DNA from: an uncultured Ruminiclostridium sp. | Lineage (GTDB): Bacteria > Bacillota > Clostridia > Oscillospirales > Ruminococcaceae | Direction of reading: 5' to 3' | Length of the DNA: 64,000 bases | Assembly (NCBI GenBank): GCA_910579265.1 | Contig: CAJTTE010000008.1 | Location: 36,815-100,814, forward strand | Notes under the pieces: model-generated | Seen by the model: the letters and a program-made list of their open reading frames with translations, nothing else | Database searches by the model: none | Told to the model about the DNA's origin: nothing | Shown: one piece after another, positions 8,232 to 15,668 of the stretch | Position numbering within the stretch: position 1 is the first letter of the stretch | How the letters are laid out: every line of letters starts with the position of its first letter | Position numbers and translations under genes: made by a program

Positions 8232-8551
8232 ATAACCGTAATGTAATTTGCTTTATCTACTAAAGCAGCTTTCAGTTGTTAACGGAAGCGACAATTTGTC
8301 AGGACGAGAAATCTCCCCCGCATCCGGCGTCAGAGTCACTCGCCTGATAATAAGCATCGAAGTCGGCGTCTCAAAAGAAGAGAAATGAAAAAGAACTATC
8401 CGTAACGGGTAGCCAGTAAGCCAAAAAAAACAAGAAAAAAAATGTAACATCTAAGACGACCAACACAGACTTTTCTTGAATAAATAAGAGTCGATTAGAT
8501 CTCAAGGCCAGCACGAATATCCAATACGCATTATGTATAGATTACGGTTAT
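8232..8551 (+). ncRNA. Retron-like structured RNA, copy A
   Basis: ATAACCGTAAT (8232-8242) and ATTACGGTTAT (8541-8551) form an 11-bp closing helix. Just inside are two adjacent hairpins: TGCTTT/AAAGCA (8249-8267) and GCTTTC-A-GTT-gtt-AAC-GGAAGC (8268-8289). A conserved box AGGACGAGAAATC follows at 8301. The middle carries further hairpins (CTATCCG/CGGGTAG near 8395-8412) and an A-rich stretch ending ATGT (8423-8444). It ends 21 nt before the reverse transcriptase start. A terminal inverted-repeat helix, short hairpins and a longer variable part upstream of an RT is the retron msr-msd layout; identity as a retron RNA is inference. Confidence 0.75.
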
Positions 8552-8571
8552 GATTGAAAAGAGGAGAAAAT

Positions 8572-9729
8572 ATGTATTATTTTACGGTAAAACTTCCTAC
8601 CTCATGTCATCAAATGACATTAGAGGAGTTATTTTCAGGAAAAATAAATCATGTTCCTTTAAATAAAGACGAGACCGCGACCAGAACATATGAAACTACG
8701 GCTATTTCATCACGGCATATCGCAAACACAAGGATTGACGCTAACGCCTTAATACGCAATTTAAAGCAGTTTAACGAGACGTATAAAGACCTTAGAGAAA
8801 AGGATAGAGAATCCCTTTACAACGAATTCTATATACCTAAAAAAAGCGGCGGGTTAAGAAAAATCGACGCTCCTAATAACGAACTTAAGAGGGCGCTGTA
8901 TGACTTAAAGAATATGTTCGAGGAGGATTTTGCGTCAGATGGTCGAACGGCGCTTTATCATACTTCGGCATTTGCATACATCAAGCACCGCAGCACCATC
9001 GAGGCGGTAAAAAGACACCAATCCAACGAAAGTAGGTGGTTTGCAAAGTATGACCTGTCAAATTTCTTTGGCAGTACTACGCCTGATTTTATGCTTAATA
9101 TGCTCTCTATGATTTTTCCTTTTTGTTTAATAACGGAAAACGAGGAAGGAAAAAAGGAACTATCCGAAGCGTTGGAATTGTGCTTTTTAAACGGAGGCTT
9201 GCCGCAGGGCACGCCAATCTCGCCCTTGCTTACGAACGTGATGATGATTCCTATAGATTATCGTCTTTCGAACAGTCTCAGAAGCTTTGAAGATACAAAA
9301 TTTGTGTATACAAGGTATGCCGACGATTTTCTTGTCTCTTCAAAATATAATTTCGATTTTAGAAAAATTGAAAAGTACATAACGGACATATTATCTGAGT
9401 TTAACGCACCGTTTACTATTAAAAGCCAAAAAACAAGATACGGAAGTTCCGCAGGTTCAAACTGGAATTTGGGAATAATGCTTAATAAGGACAATAAGCT
9501 TTCTATTGGTCATAAAAAGAAAAAACAGTTCATAGCGATGATTTCTTCTTATGTAATGGACAAGATTAACGGTAGGAACTGGGATAAAAATGACGTACAG
9601 GTATTAGAGGGTTACCGAAATTACTACAGAATGATAGAAAAGGATAATATAGACAAGCTGATAGAGCATATCGGCGAGAAATTCAAGTTGAATATCATAT
9701 CTCTTATAAAAGCGGATTTAGCGGCATAA
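8572..9729 (+). CDS. Reverse transcriptase, retron/unknown-group type
   Basis: A 385-residue RT with the full palm: FYIPKKSGGLRKIDAP (86-101), first catalytic Asp in KYDLSNFF (D161), GGLPQGTPISPLL (208-220) and the YADD box (249-252). It lacks a maturase domain, so it is not a group II intron RT. Where retron RTs have VTG, this protein has NLG (299-301), and NAxxH is not intact, so it is at best retron-like. The ATG at 8572 with AGAGGAG is preferred to the upstream frame extension. It is flanked on both sides by copies of the structured RNA, which are its likely templates. Confidence 0.9.
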   Translation: MYYFTVKLPTSCHQMTLEELFSGKINHVPLNKDETATRTYETTAISSRHIANTRIDANALIRNLKQFNETYKDLREKDRESLYNEFYIPKKSGGLRKIDAPNNELKRALYDLKNMFEEDFASDGRTALYHTSAFAYIKHRSTIEAVKRHQSNESRWFAKYDLSNFFGSTTPDFMLNMLSMIFPFCLITENEEGKKELSEALELCFLNGGLPQGTPISPLLTNVMMIPIDYRLSNSLRSFEDTKFVYTRYADDFLVSSKYNFDFRKIEKYITDILSEFNAPFTIKSQKTRYGSSAGSNWNLGIMLNKDNKLSIGHKKKKQFIAMISSYVMDKINGRNWDKNDVQVLEGYRNYYRMIEKDNIDKLIEHIGEKFKLNIISLIKADLAA

Positions 9730-9735
9730 AGCAAA

Positions 9736-10064
9736 AATCATAATGAAATTGCATTTTTATCAAATGCGCTTCTCGTTGTTAACGGAAGTAACACGAATTT
9801 AGGACGATATACCGACACGGGGGACGATAAGCATCTCATCCAAGAAAAAGCACGCATGTTGGAGAAACAACGAGCCGCATAGTCACTACGGAAAGAGCGA
9901 ACTTAAGTGGCTTAACGAAAAGGAAAGCATTAGGAAAAATTTCAAAAAATGTTGACCATAAGACTTCGTTTCAAAAAAAAAAAAAAAATGTCAAGGACGT
10001 CGTCCGGATGAAGAAATAGGTATATGAGATTATGAACGCTTTATTAAACAACGATCTTATGATT
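9736..10064 (+). ncRNA. Retron-like structured RNA, copy B
   Basis: Same architecture as copy A: hairpin GCATTT/AAATGC (9751-9767), adjacent hairpin CTTC...GTT-gtt-AAC...GGAAG (9769-9788), then AGGACGATATACC (9801). An A16 tract followed by TGT is at 9973-9991. The closing helix is TCATAAT (9738-9744) with ATTATGA (10029-10035), or AATCATAA with TTATGATT (10057-10064). Its sequence differs from copies A and C while pairing is kept. It starts 6 nt after the RT stop. Confidence 0.7.
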
Positions 10065-10103
10065 CCCGTCTTTTTAGGCAGGAAAACGTAGTTAGGAGAA
10101 AAA

Positions 10104-10370
10104 ATGAAAGTTGAAGTTAAAAATGGGGAAATAAGCGATATTGAAATGGATTATTATATCAAATTGGCCGGGAAAAAATACCGTCTATCCGATTTGGAGA
10201 AATTGCTAATAACGGTTGTAGATGATAACTATGTGGATATGGAATATCATATAAAACCCGTTCCGTTTCAGCGCATTCGAAGAGTAACAGGATATCTTGC
10301 AGGGACTTTGGATAAATTTAACGACGCAAAAAGAGCTGAGGAAAAGGATAGAGTGAAGCATGATGTCTGA
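10104..10370 (+). CDS. Stand-alone NrdD C-terminal-tail-like protein, 88 aa
   Basis: The C-terminal half contains QRIRRVTGYLAGTLDKFNDA followed by a DRVKH motif. This closely matches the glycyl-radical-region tail of anaerobic ribonucleotide reductase, present in the full enzyme at 28394 (RRVTGYLTGDYKTAFNEG). The reductase catalytic barrel and zinc cysteines are absent. A longer protein with the same tail occurs at 46804. AGGAG precedes the ATG. Function unknown. Confidence 0.8.
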   Translation: MKVEVKNGEISDIEMDYYIKLAGKKYRLSDLEKLLITVVDDNYVDMEYHIKPVPFQRIRRVTGYLAGTLDKFNDAKRAEEKDRVKHDV

Positions 10371-10418
10371 GCCGAACCGTACGAGGGTATTTAATTCAAA
10401 TAGCGAAAGAGGTGCGAT

Positions 10419-10769
10419 ATGGAAAGATATGATTACCATGAATCGATCAAAGACGACATAAAAAATTATATCGAAGAAAATATAATTCTTGAAGATTTCT
10501 TTGACAGAAGGGAATTGGAAAATTACCTGAATGAAGTGCTATGGACGGCTGATGAGGTAACGGGAAATGCCAGCGGCAGCTACACATTCAATTCGTACAA
10601 AGCGGAAGAATATTTGTGTCATAATTGGGATTTGCTTAGCGAAGCGTTCACGGAATTTGGGGACAACTCTACTTCCGCATTGGAAAAAGGCGCCGAATAC
10701 TGCGACGTAACCGTGCGTTGTTATCTCTTACCTTATGCCATAAGCAAGGTTTTGGATGAAATATGGTAG
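10419..10769 (+). CDS. Hypothetical protein, 116 aa
   Basis: Start has GAGGTG upstream. Aromatic and acidic protein with helical N-terminus (MERYDYHESIKDDIKNYIEE) and a central segment WTADEVTGNASGSYTF. I recognise this type as a recurrent hypothetical protein of Firmicutes mobile elements but no function is known. Confidence 0.75.
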   Translation: MERYDYHESIKDDIKNYIEENIILEDFFDRRELENYLNEVLWTADEVTGNASGSYTFNSYKAEEYLCHNWDLLSEAFTEFGDNSTSALEKGAEYCDVTVRCYLLPYAISKVLDEIW

Positions 10770-10947
10770 GCATAAAGCGACGTGATTTAAAAGAAAATGA
10801 TATAGAACCCATCCATACCCGTTCGCTTATTTGTGGCAAGAGGCAGGTTTTAGGGCGATATATTACTGATTATCCATTGGTTGGTATAAGGCGTAAAATA
10901 ATTATATGATCAGGGTTACTTTAATGTATCTGACGATGAAAAAATAA

Positions 10948-11269
10948 TAACCGTAATGCTATTTGCTTTATCAAAAATAAGGCGGCTTTCAGTTGTTAAC
11001 GGAAGTAACAAATTGTAAAGACAAGATATTCCGCTGCCCGCAAACTTGGGATCCCCGTTGCTATTTTATGACACACTTTCGCCTAAAAGTCAACGGGCGA
11101 AAAGGAAAAAGTCAATTAATTAAAAAATAGTAATTTAGTTCTTTCGCTCATCTTAGCGAAGAAAAAGCGGTGGAGTAAAAAAATCTTTAAGTTTAATAAA
11201 AACCCAACCTGACGTCGGTTACCACGAGTCCGTCGGAAAAGAAAAAATGTTTTAAGTGGATTACGGTTA
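10948..11269 (+). ncRNA. Retron-like structured RNA, copy C
   Basis: TAACCGTAAT (10948-10957) pairs with ATTACGGTTA (11260-11269). Hairpins GCTTTAT/ATAAGGC (10965-10983) and CTTTC...GTT-gtt-AAC...GGAAG (10986-11005) follow, then the box AAGACAAGATATTC (11018). The variable part has CCCGTTG/CAACGGG (about 11052-11099) and TTCTT.CGCT/AGCG.AGAA (about 11140-11163). An A-rich tract and ATGT precede the 3' strand of the closing helix. The first 90 nt closely match copy A. Confidence 0.75.
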
Positions 11270-11301
11270 AAATCAAAAGATGCTATAAGCGGAGAATTTA
11301 T

Positions 11302-11409
11302 ATGATTTAGGTTAAAGTTAAATAATCATTTGAAGTTTATATTAACGGCGATACATGTTCGCTTAAGAATTTCCGATACTTCTTTTATTATAACCCCGCA
11401 TGTTTATAA
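11302..11409 (+). pseudogene. Remnant of a small gene with two in-frame stops
   Basis: AGCGGAG lies before an ATG at 11302. The frame reads M-I-stop-VKVK-stop, then SFEVYINGDTCSLKNFRYFF and NPACL to a final TAA. The long second part is clearly protein-like, so this looks like a recently broken small gene. The bases from 11410 to 11486 hold only the next ribosome binding site. Confidence 0.45.
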
Positions 11410-11486
11410 TTCCCGTGTGATGGATTAATCAAATAAGATAGTAAAAAAGATTTAACAAAATATTTCAACTCGGAAAGGACTGTATT

Positions 11487-12317
11487 ATGAACAGCAAAAT
11501 TGAATTGATAACACCGCAAAAGGCATTGGAATATCTTTCTAAGAACACTAATAATCGCACGTTGAAAAAAAGTACGGTGGAAGCGATAGCCCGCGATATT
11601 ATACGAGGAACTTTTATAACTACTCACCAAGGAATAGCCTTCGACGAAGACGGTGTGTTAATAGACGGACAACATCGATTGCGAGCGGTGATTGCGGCAA
11701 GAAAACCTGTGGAAATGATGGTTACGAGAGGCGTTCCAAAAGAAACGAGAAACGTGGTAGACAGAGGTACGTCACGTACGATTAGAGACTTGATTGTTAT
11801 GACAAATAACGGAGACGACCATTATAGCGTTGTAATGCGCAGTCAGCAGATGGTATCTGCGATAAATCAAATGGTTGCTTGTAACTATAAGCATATAAAA
11901 ATGACATATGTCGAACAGATGAGATTTTTTGATTCATTGAAGCCGCAGGTAGTAATAGCCTATAGGACGGTAGTATCACGAAAGATGGAAGTTCGTAATG
12001 TTCAAATAGTTTCTGCGGTAATTGCCGCTTTGTTTTATGGAGTAAAAGAAGAATCTTTGTTAAAATTTTTTAATGTCTTTAACACAGCGGATATAAATGG
12101 GTGTGATGATTACAATATTCAGGCTCCTCTGAATTGGAGGCGACAAATCGATAATGCGAAGGCCGACCGGATAACAATTAATGCAAATGTTTTATACGGC
12201 GGTACTCAAAGCGCGATCTATCATTTTGTTAATAATACCAAGCATGGGAAAATTAATCCGAAAGATCCGCTTCCTTATGATATGGCAGAGGAAATAAGCA
12301 AAATTCTCGCTATATGA
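11487..12317 (+). CDS. ParB/DGQHR-domain protein, 276 aa
   Basis: The N-terminal 90 residues form a ParB-like nuclease/CTPase-type fold with the signature IDGQHRLRAVI (about 56-66), seen in ParB-like phage proteins and in DndB-type DGQHR proteins. The remainder is helical and unassigned. GGAAAGGA precedes the ATG. Copy C of the structured RNA and a broken small gene separate it from the gene upstream. It could be a regulator or a DNA-binding factor; partitioning is unlikely because there is no adjacent parA. Confidence 0.75.
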   Translation: MNSKIELITPQKALEYLSKNTNNRTLKKSTVEAIARDIIRGTFITTHQGIAFDEDGVLIDGQHRLRAVIAARKPVEMMVTRGVPKETRNVVDRGTSRTIRDLIVMTNNGDDHYSVVMRSQQMVSAINQMVACNYKHIKMTYVEQMRFFDSLKPQVVIAYRTVVSRKMEVRNVQIVSAVIAALFYGVKEESLLKFFNVFNTADINGCDDYNIQAPLNWRRQIDNAKADRITINANVLYGGTQSAIYHFVNNTKHGKINPKDPLPYDMAEEISKILAI

Positions 12318-12368
12318 GAACAAGTTCTAAAAATGATCCCGCAATGCAGATTGAATGTTAATAGCTTT

Positions 12369-12548
12369 TTAAGGCAACACCGCACAATGATTGTGTGTGA
12401 ATAGCGCAGTCAGATTTTTCGTCAGCTTAAATAAATTCGACGCAGTAATACTGACGTATTTCAAGGAGAATTTGTGTAAGATGACGGAAAATATGCAAGC
12501 AAGTCGCACGCAAAGCCGCCGAGCGGTCATTGTGCGGTGTTGCCTTAA
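12369..12548. mobile_element. MITE-like inverted-repeat element, long form
   Basis: Perfect 20-bp terminal inverted repeats, AAGGCAACACCGCACAATGA (12371-12390) and its complement (12527-12546), enclose about 136 bp with no transposase. A shortened relative is at 43668-43725 in the other element. The 81-codon frame across it is not a gene. Confidence 0.85.
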
Positions 12549-12710
12549 TTATAACAATTATATATATCCTGAAAGAACGCTCTTAAGAAATATTGCTTTT
12601 AAATTACGCGCAGTTTGTAGGACGTCCGATTTTTAAAATGGTTTTCTTTAAGGCGGGACTTAGGTGTTGATGGTTTTTTAAAATTTGATAAATTAATCCG
12701 GAAGGCCTGA

Positions 12711-12920
12711 TTATGATTTGATTGTTATAGGGAATTAAAGCTATTGCGTCACTTTTCGTTGTCAACAAAAGTAAAAGGATTAATACGCGCGTCCAATTCC
12801 GCGCAAGACCGGTCGCGGAATCGGACTTAAAGAGGCATATCCGTAAGGGATATAGATTGCGGGATTTGGTTTTATAAAGCTTATGCATCGTTCTGATTAG
12901 GGACGGTGTTTTGCTTGTTA
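12711..12920 (+). ncRNA. Divergent retron-like structured RNA, copy D (tentative)
   Basis: ACTTTT-C-GTT-gtc-AAC-AAAAGT (12751-12772) is the same hairpin as in copies A-C, with the lower stem changed on both strands. A strong second hairpin ATTCCGCG/CGCGGAAT (about 12794-12820) and ATATCC/GGATAT (about 12837-12853) follow. I see no closing helix or A-tract, so it may be degenerate or a different class. Confidence 0.45.
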
Positions 12921-12943
12921 AAAAATTTGGAAGGAGTAGCGTA

Positions 12944-13231
12944 ATGAAAACAAAAAACAATCAAACAAAAGGAACCGCCGCCGATAACATGAAGTTACCG
13001 ATTTTTAGAAACGGTGACAGGGTACGAATCGACGTTGCTAAAATCAAAAAACGAAAGCTATATACAAGTCTTGCCGATCCCTACAAAAATTTTGTGGATC
13101 AAAACAAGGATACGGTTTTTACAATTCAACGGATTAGTGATACAATAGTTACTTTTCGGGAAAATTCTGCTTTTTTGTTTTGGGTAGGTGATTTAATAAA
13201 AGTAAAAGACGAAGATATTAAAGGAGAATAA
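12944..13231 (+). CDS. Hypothetical protein, 95 aa
   Basis: AAGGAG lies 7 nt before the ATG at 12944, favoured over an upstream TTG. Basic N-terminus, then a beta-rich region (RNGDRVRIDVAKIKKRKLY, DTVFTIQRISDTIVTF) that resembles small SH3-like barrels. It ends 1 nt before the cysteine desulfurase gene, so the two are likely coupled. Confidence 0.7.
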   Translation: MKTKNNQTKGTAADNMKLPIFRNGDRVRIDVAKIKKRKLYTSLADPYKNFVDQNKDTVFTIQRISDTIVTFRENSAFLFWVGDLIKVKDEDIKGE

Positions 13232-13232
13232 T

Positions 13233-14384
13233 ATGGCGCCAATTTATCTTGATAACGCGGCCACGACAGAAATCCATCCCGATGTGTTGGAGGAAATGCG
13301 ACCATATCTTAAAGACCAATATTTTAACCCAAGCACACTCTATAGCGGAGGAAGAGAAGCGGCAAGAGCAGTTCAAAAGGCTAGGGAGCAAGTTGCGAAG
13401 TTTATAAATGCCGACCCCATGCAAATAATTTTTACCTCGGGAGGCACTGAGGCTAATAATACGGTGCTCCGTTCGCCAATATCTTTCAAAAGCAGAAAAA
13501 AAATTTTAATTTCCGCATCGGAACATGATTCAATAATGAATACATACGGAGTGCTGAGAAGAATCGGAGAAGCTTCTCCGGTAGAGCCGATAAGAATAAC
13601 ATCCGATGGCGTTATAGATATGGATGATTTTAAAGAAAAGCTTACGGATGATACCGATTTGGTATCGGTAATGTATGTTAACAATGAAACCGGAGCCATA
13701 AACCCGGTTTTGGATATCGGAAAGATGTGTATGGAGCACGGAGCCTTTTTTCATACGGATTGCGTTCAAGCGGCGGGTAATGAAAAAATCGACGTCAATG
13801 AAATACAATGTGATTTTATTTCTCTTTCATCACATAAGATACACGGTCCGAAAGGCGTAGGAGCACTGTATGTAAAAGATAAAAGCGAACTTAGTCCTCT
13901 TATTATCGGCGGGAACGGACATGAAATGGGAATGAGAGGCGGCACCGAAAACGTGGCGGGTATAGTGGGATTTGGAAAAGCATGTGAACTTGCCGGAAAA
14001 GACTCGGTTTTATATGCCGAATTGAAGAAAGAATTTCTCGATTCGTTGTACTATTCTTTATCTCAAAAAGGTTTTTTCGATATCGTGACAATAAACGGCA
14101 ATCCGGAAAAGTCAACGGCTAAAATTATTAACCTTAGAATTAAAGGAGTTGACGGTGAAACGCTTGTTTTAATGCTTAGCGCCACGGGGATTTATATTTC
14201 TGCCGGCGCCGCCTGTAGAAGTCATGAAACAACGCCAAGCTATGTTCTTACCGCAATGGGATTATCTCCTGAAGAAGCAATGAATTCGGTAAGAATAGCA
14301 TTTTCACGGTTTAACAGTGAGACGGAAGTAATTGTAGCCGCAAGGCATATAGCGGATTGCGTGGAGAAGTTGTTGAAAAATTAA
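13233..14384 (+). CDS. Cysteine desulfurase (NifS/IscS family)
   Basis: A complete 383-residue PLP enzyme: MAPIYLDNAATT start, SGGTEANN (69-76), H98 stacking on PLP, D176 and Q179, PLP lysine K202 in SSHKIHGPKG, and sulfur-relay cysteine C328 in SAGAACRSH. It takes sulfur from cysteine for Fe-S, tRNA or DNA thiolation. AAAGGAG precedes the ATG. No scaffold (IscU) or thiouridylase gene is adjacent. A partner outside the window or the host is possible; a DGQHR protein lies nearby. Confidence 0.9.
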   Translation: MAPIYLDNAATTEIHPDVLEEMRPYLKDQYFNPSTLYSGGREAARAVQKAREQVAKFINADPMQIIFTSGGTEANNTVLRSPISFKSRKKILISASEHDSIMNTYGVLRRIGEASPVEPIRITSDGVIDMDDFKEKLTDDTDLVSVMYVNNETGAINPVLDIGKMCMEHGAFFHTDCVQAAGNEKIDVNEIQCDFISLSSHKIHGPKGVGALYVKDKSELSPLIIGGNGHEMGMRGGTENVAGIVGFGKACELAGKDSVLYAELKKEFLDSLYYSLSQKGFFDIVTINGNPEKSTAKIINLRIKGVDGETLVLMLSATGIYISAGAACRSHETTPSYVLTAMGLSPEEAMNSVRIAFSRFNSETEVIVAARHIADCVEKLLKN

Positions 14385-14440
14385 TCAATTAATACAAAAT
14401 AAAACGCGATATTTTTGGTGGCGAAAGAAGGTTTTAGCTA

Positions 14441-14469
14441 TTGAAAACAAACGATAAATATAGTATAAT
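14441..14469 (+). promoter_or_regulatory. Promoter TTGAAA-17-TATAAT
   Basis: TTGAAA (14441-14446), 17-bp spacer, TATAAT (14464-14469), 24 bp before the start at 14493. A near-consensus vegetative promoter driving the following small-gene run. Confidence 0.8.
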
Positions 14470-14492
14470 AAAATAAAAAGGAGTGTTGAAAA

Positions 14493-15047
14493 ATGAGCGA
14501 TGAATGGTTCCGTTTTGAAGAAGACGATGAGTACGATCAGGACGTTGACGGATTTATACCGGAAATGATGGATGAATTTGTAAATACTGAAGCATTTGAA
14601 AAACTTACTGATGAAATTGCCAATAAAATTATGGCTATGCTCTCAGGCATACGTTCTCCCGGAAAGGAACAGTATGAGCCGGAAGAATGGAATGATGATC
14701 AGCTGCTCCCTCTTTTAAAAATGATGGCATGGCGGGCTAAGGCAAAGAGAAAAATAAACGAGGAGGGGGTAACACAAGTTTTGGCCGTATATAAGGTTTT
14801 AACAAAAATCTTAAAAGGAGAAGGATTAAAAATAAATTACGGTTTTAATAATGATATGGGAATCCCGTCTGGTATTATTACCGCTTCGGGAGATTCGATA
14901 TACATTGATAATCCCGCTTTTTTTTCAGCAGTTTTAAGAGTTGCTTCCGCTGTGGATTTTCAGACAAAAACGGACGGAAGCGTAATGATTAACATTGCGT
15001 TCAATGAAATATCCGATATTGTAAATAGCGAAAAAGGAGCGGAGTAA
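14493..15047 (+). CDS. Hypothetical protein, 184 aa
   Basis: AAGGAG 9 nt before ATG. Very acidic N-terminus (EEDDEYDQDVDGF), helical centre and a beta-rich end. First gene of an operon led by the promoter at 14441. No family recognised. Confidence 0.7.
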   Translation: MSDEWFRFEEDDEYDQDVDGFIPEMMDEFVNTEAFEKLTDEIANKIMAMLSGIRSPGKEQYEPEEWNDDQLLPLLKMMAWRAKAKRKINEEGVTQVLAVYKVLTKILKGEGLKINYGFNNDMGIPSGIITASGDSIYIDNPAFFSAVLRVASAVDFQTKTDGSVMINIAFNEISDIVNSEKGAE

Positions 15048-15048
15048 T

Positions 15049-15423
15049 ATGATTATTTTTGATACTTACGACGTAAGTAAGAGCGTTATCGACGAAGCGG
15101 GCGGGATACATCATAAGGATTGGATATTGAATGAGGAGAAAGAGAAAAAGTTTAGGGACGTATGTATGGCTATGGATAAGTTGGTATCCGAAGGCGAACC
15201 TATTTTCCTTGAAACGGCTGTTATAGAAGAAACGGCTGAGATAGAGCTTAAGATATGCGGACATGCTTTTGAAGCGAATGAAATAATGCCCGAACTATAT
15301 GACGTAATGGATATGGCTAAGGAAATGAAAATATATGACGCTTCCAAAGACGATCCAAACGAATCGAAGGGTAATATATGCATAGCGTTTATTTTTGAGG
15401 GAATCTGGGATAAAAAGGAATGA
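15049..15423 (+). CDS. Hypothetical protein, 124 aa
   Basis: Starts 1 nt after the previous stop with AAGGAG inside the upstream gene, so translation is coupled. Acidic alpha/beta protein with MIIFDTYDVSKSVIDEAGGI at the start. Unknown function. Confidence 0.7.
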   Translation: MIIFDTYDVSKSVIDEAGGIHHKDWILNEEKEKKFRDVCMAMDKLVSEGEPIFLETAVIEETAEIELKICGHAFEANEIMPELYDVMDMAKEMKIYDASKDDPNESKGNICIAFIFEGIWDKKE

Positions 15424-15431
15424 TAATAAAT

Positions 15432-15659
15432 ATGAACAATAATCGTAGAATGAGGTTAAACGCGATTTTTAAAAATCTTGAAGCGCTAAAAGCCAATCTT
15501 TCCATAATAGAGGAAGAGGAACGGAGGGCTCTTGATAATATTCCTGAAAATTTTCAATGCGGTAATCAATTTGAGGAGACAGAAGACAATGTGGATTCGT
15601 TGGATAACGCCTTAAATTCTCTGATTGAAGCCATAGATTATATAAATAATGTAATTTAA
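15432..15659 (+). CDS. Coiled-coil protein of the NIPENLQ family, 75 aa
   Basis: ATG at 15432 is chosen because the ATG at 15420 abuts the AAGGA site. A helical protein rich in Glu/Leu with DNIPENFQCGNQFEETEDNV in the middle. A clear relative is at 39534 in the second element (DNIPENLQGSERYSNAEEAV). Such proteins recur in Firmicutes phages; function unknown. Confidence 0.75.
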   Translation: MNNNRRMRLNAIFKNLEALKANLSIIEEEERRALDNIPENFQCGNQFEETEDNVDSLDNALNSLIEAIDYINNVI

Positions 15660-15668
15660 TTAAGACGG

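Noticed and set aside
8572..9729. Group II intron
   Set aside because: RT has no maturase or endonuclease domain and no domain V-like hairpin with the GUGYG/AY ends was found around it.
8232..10064. Diversity-generating retroelement
   Set aside because: The repeated units are non-coding and not the ends of protein genes; no template/variable repeat pair with A-specific differences is visible.
12391..12636. 81-aa open frame across the MITE
   Set aside because: It arises from the inverted-repeat element and lacks a ribosome binding site.
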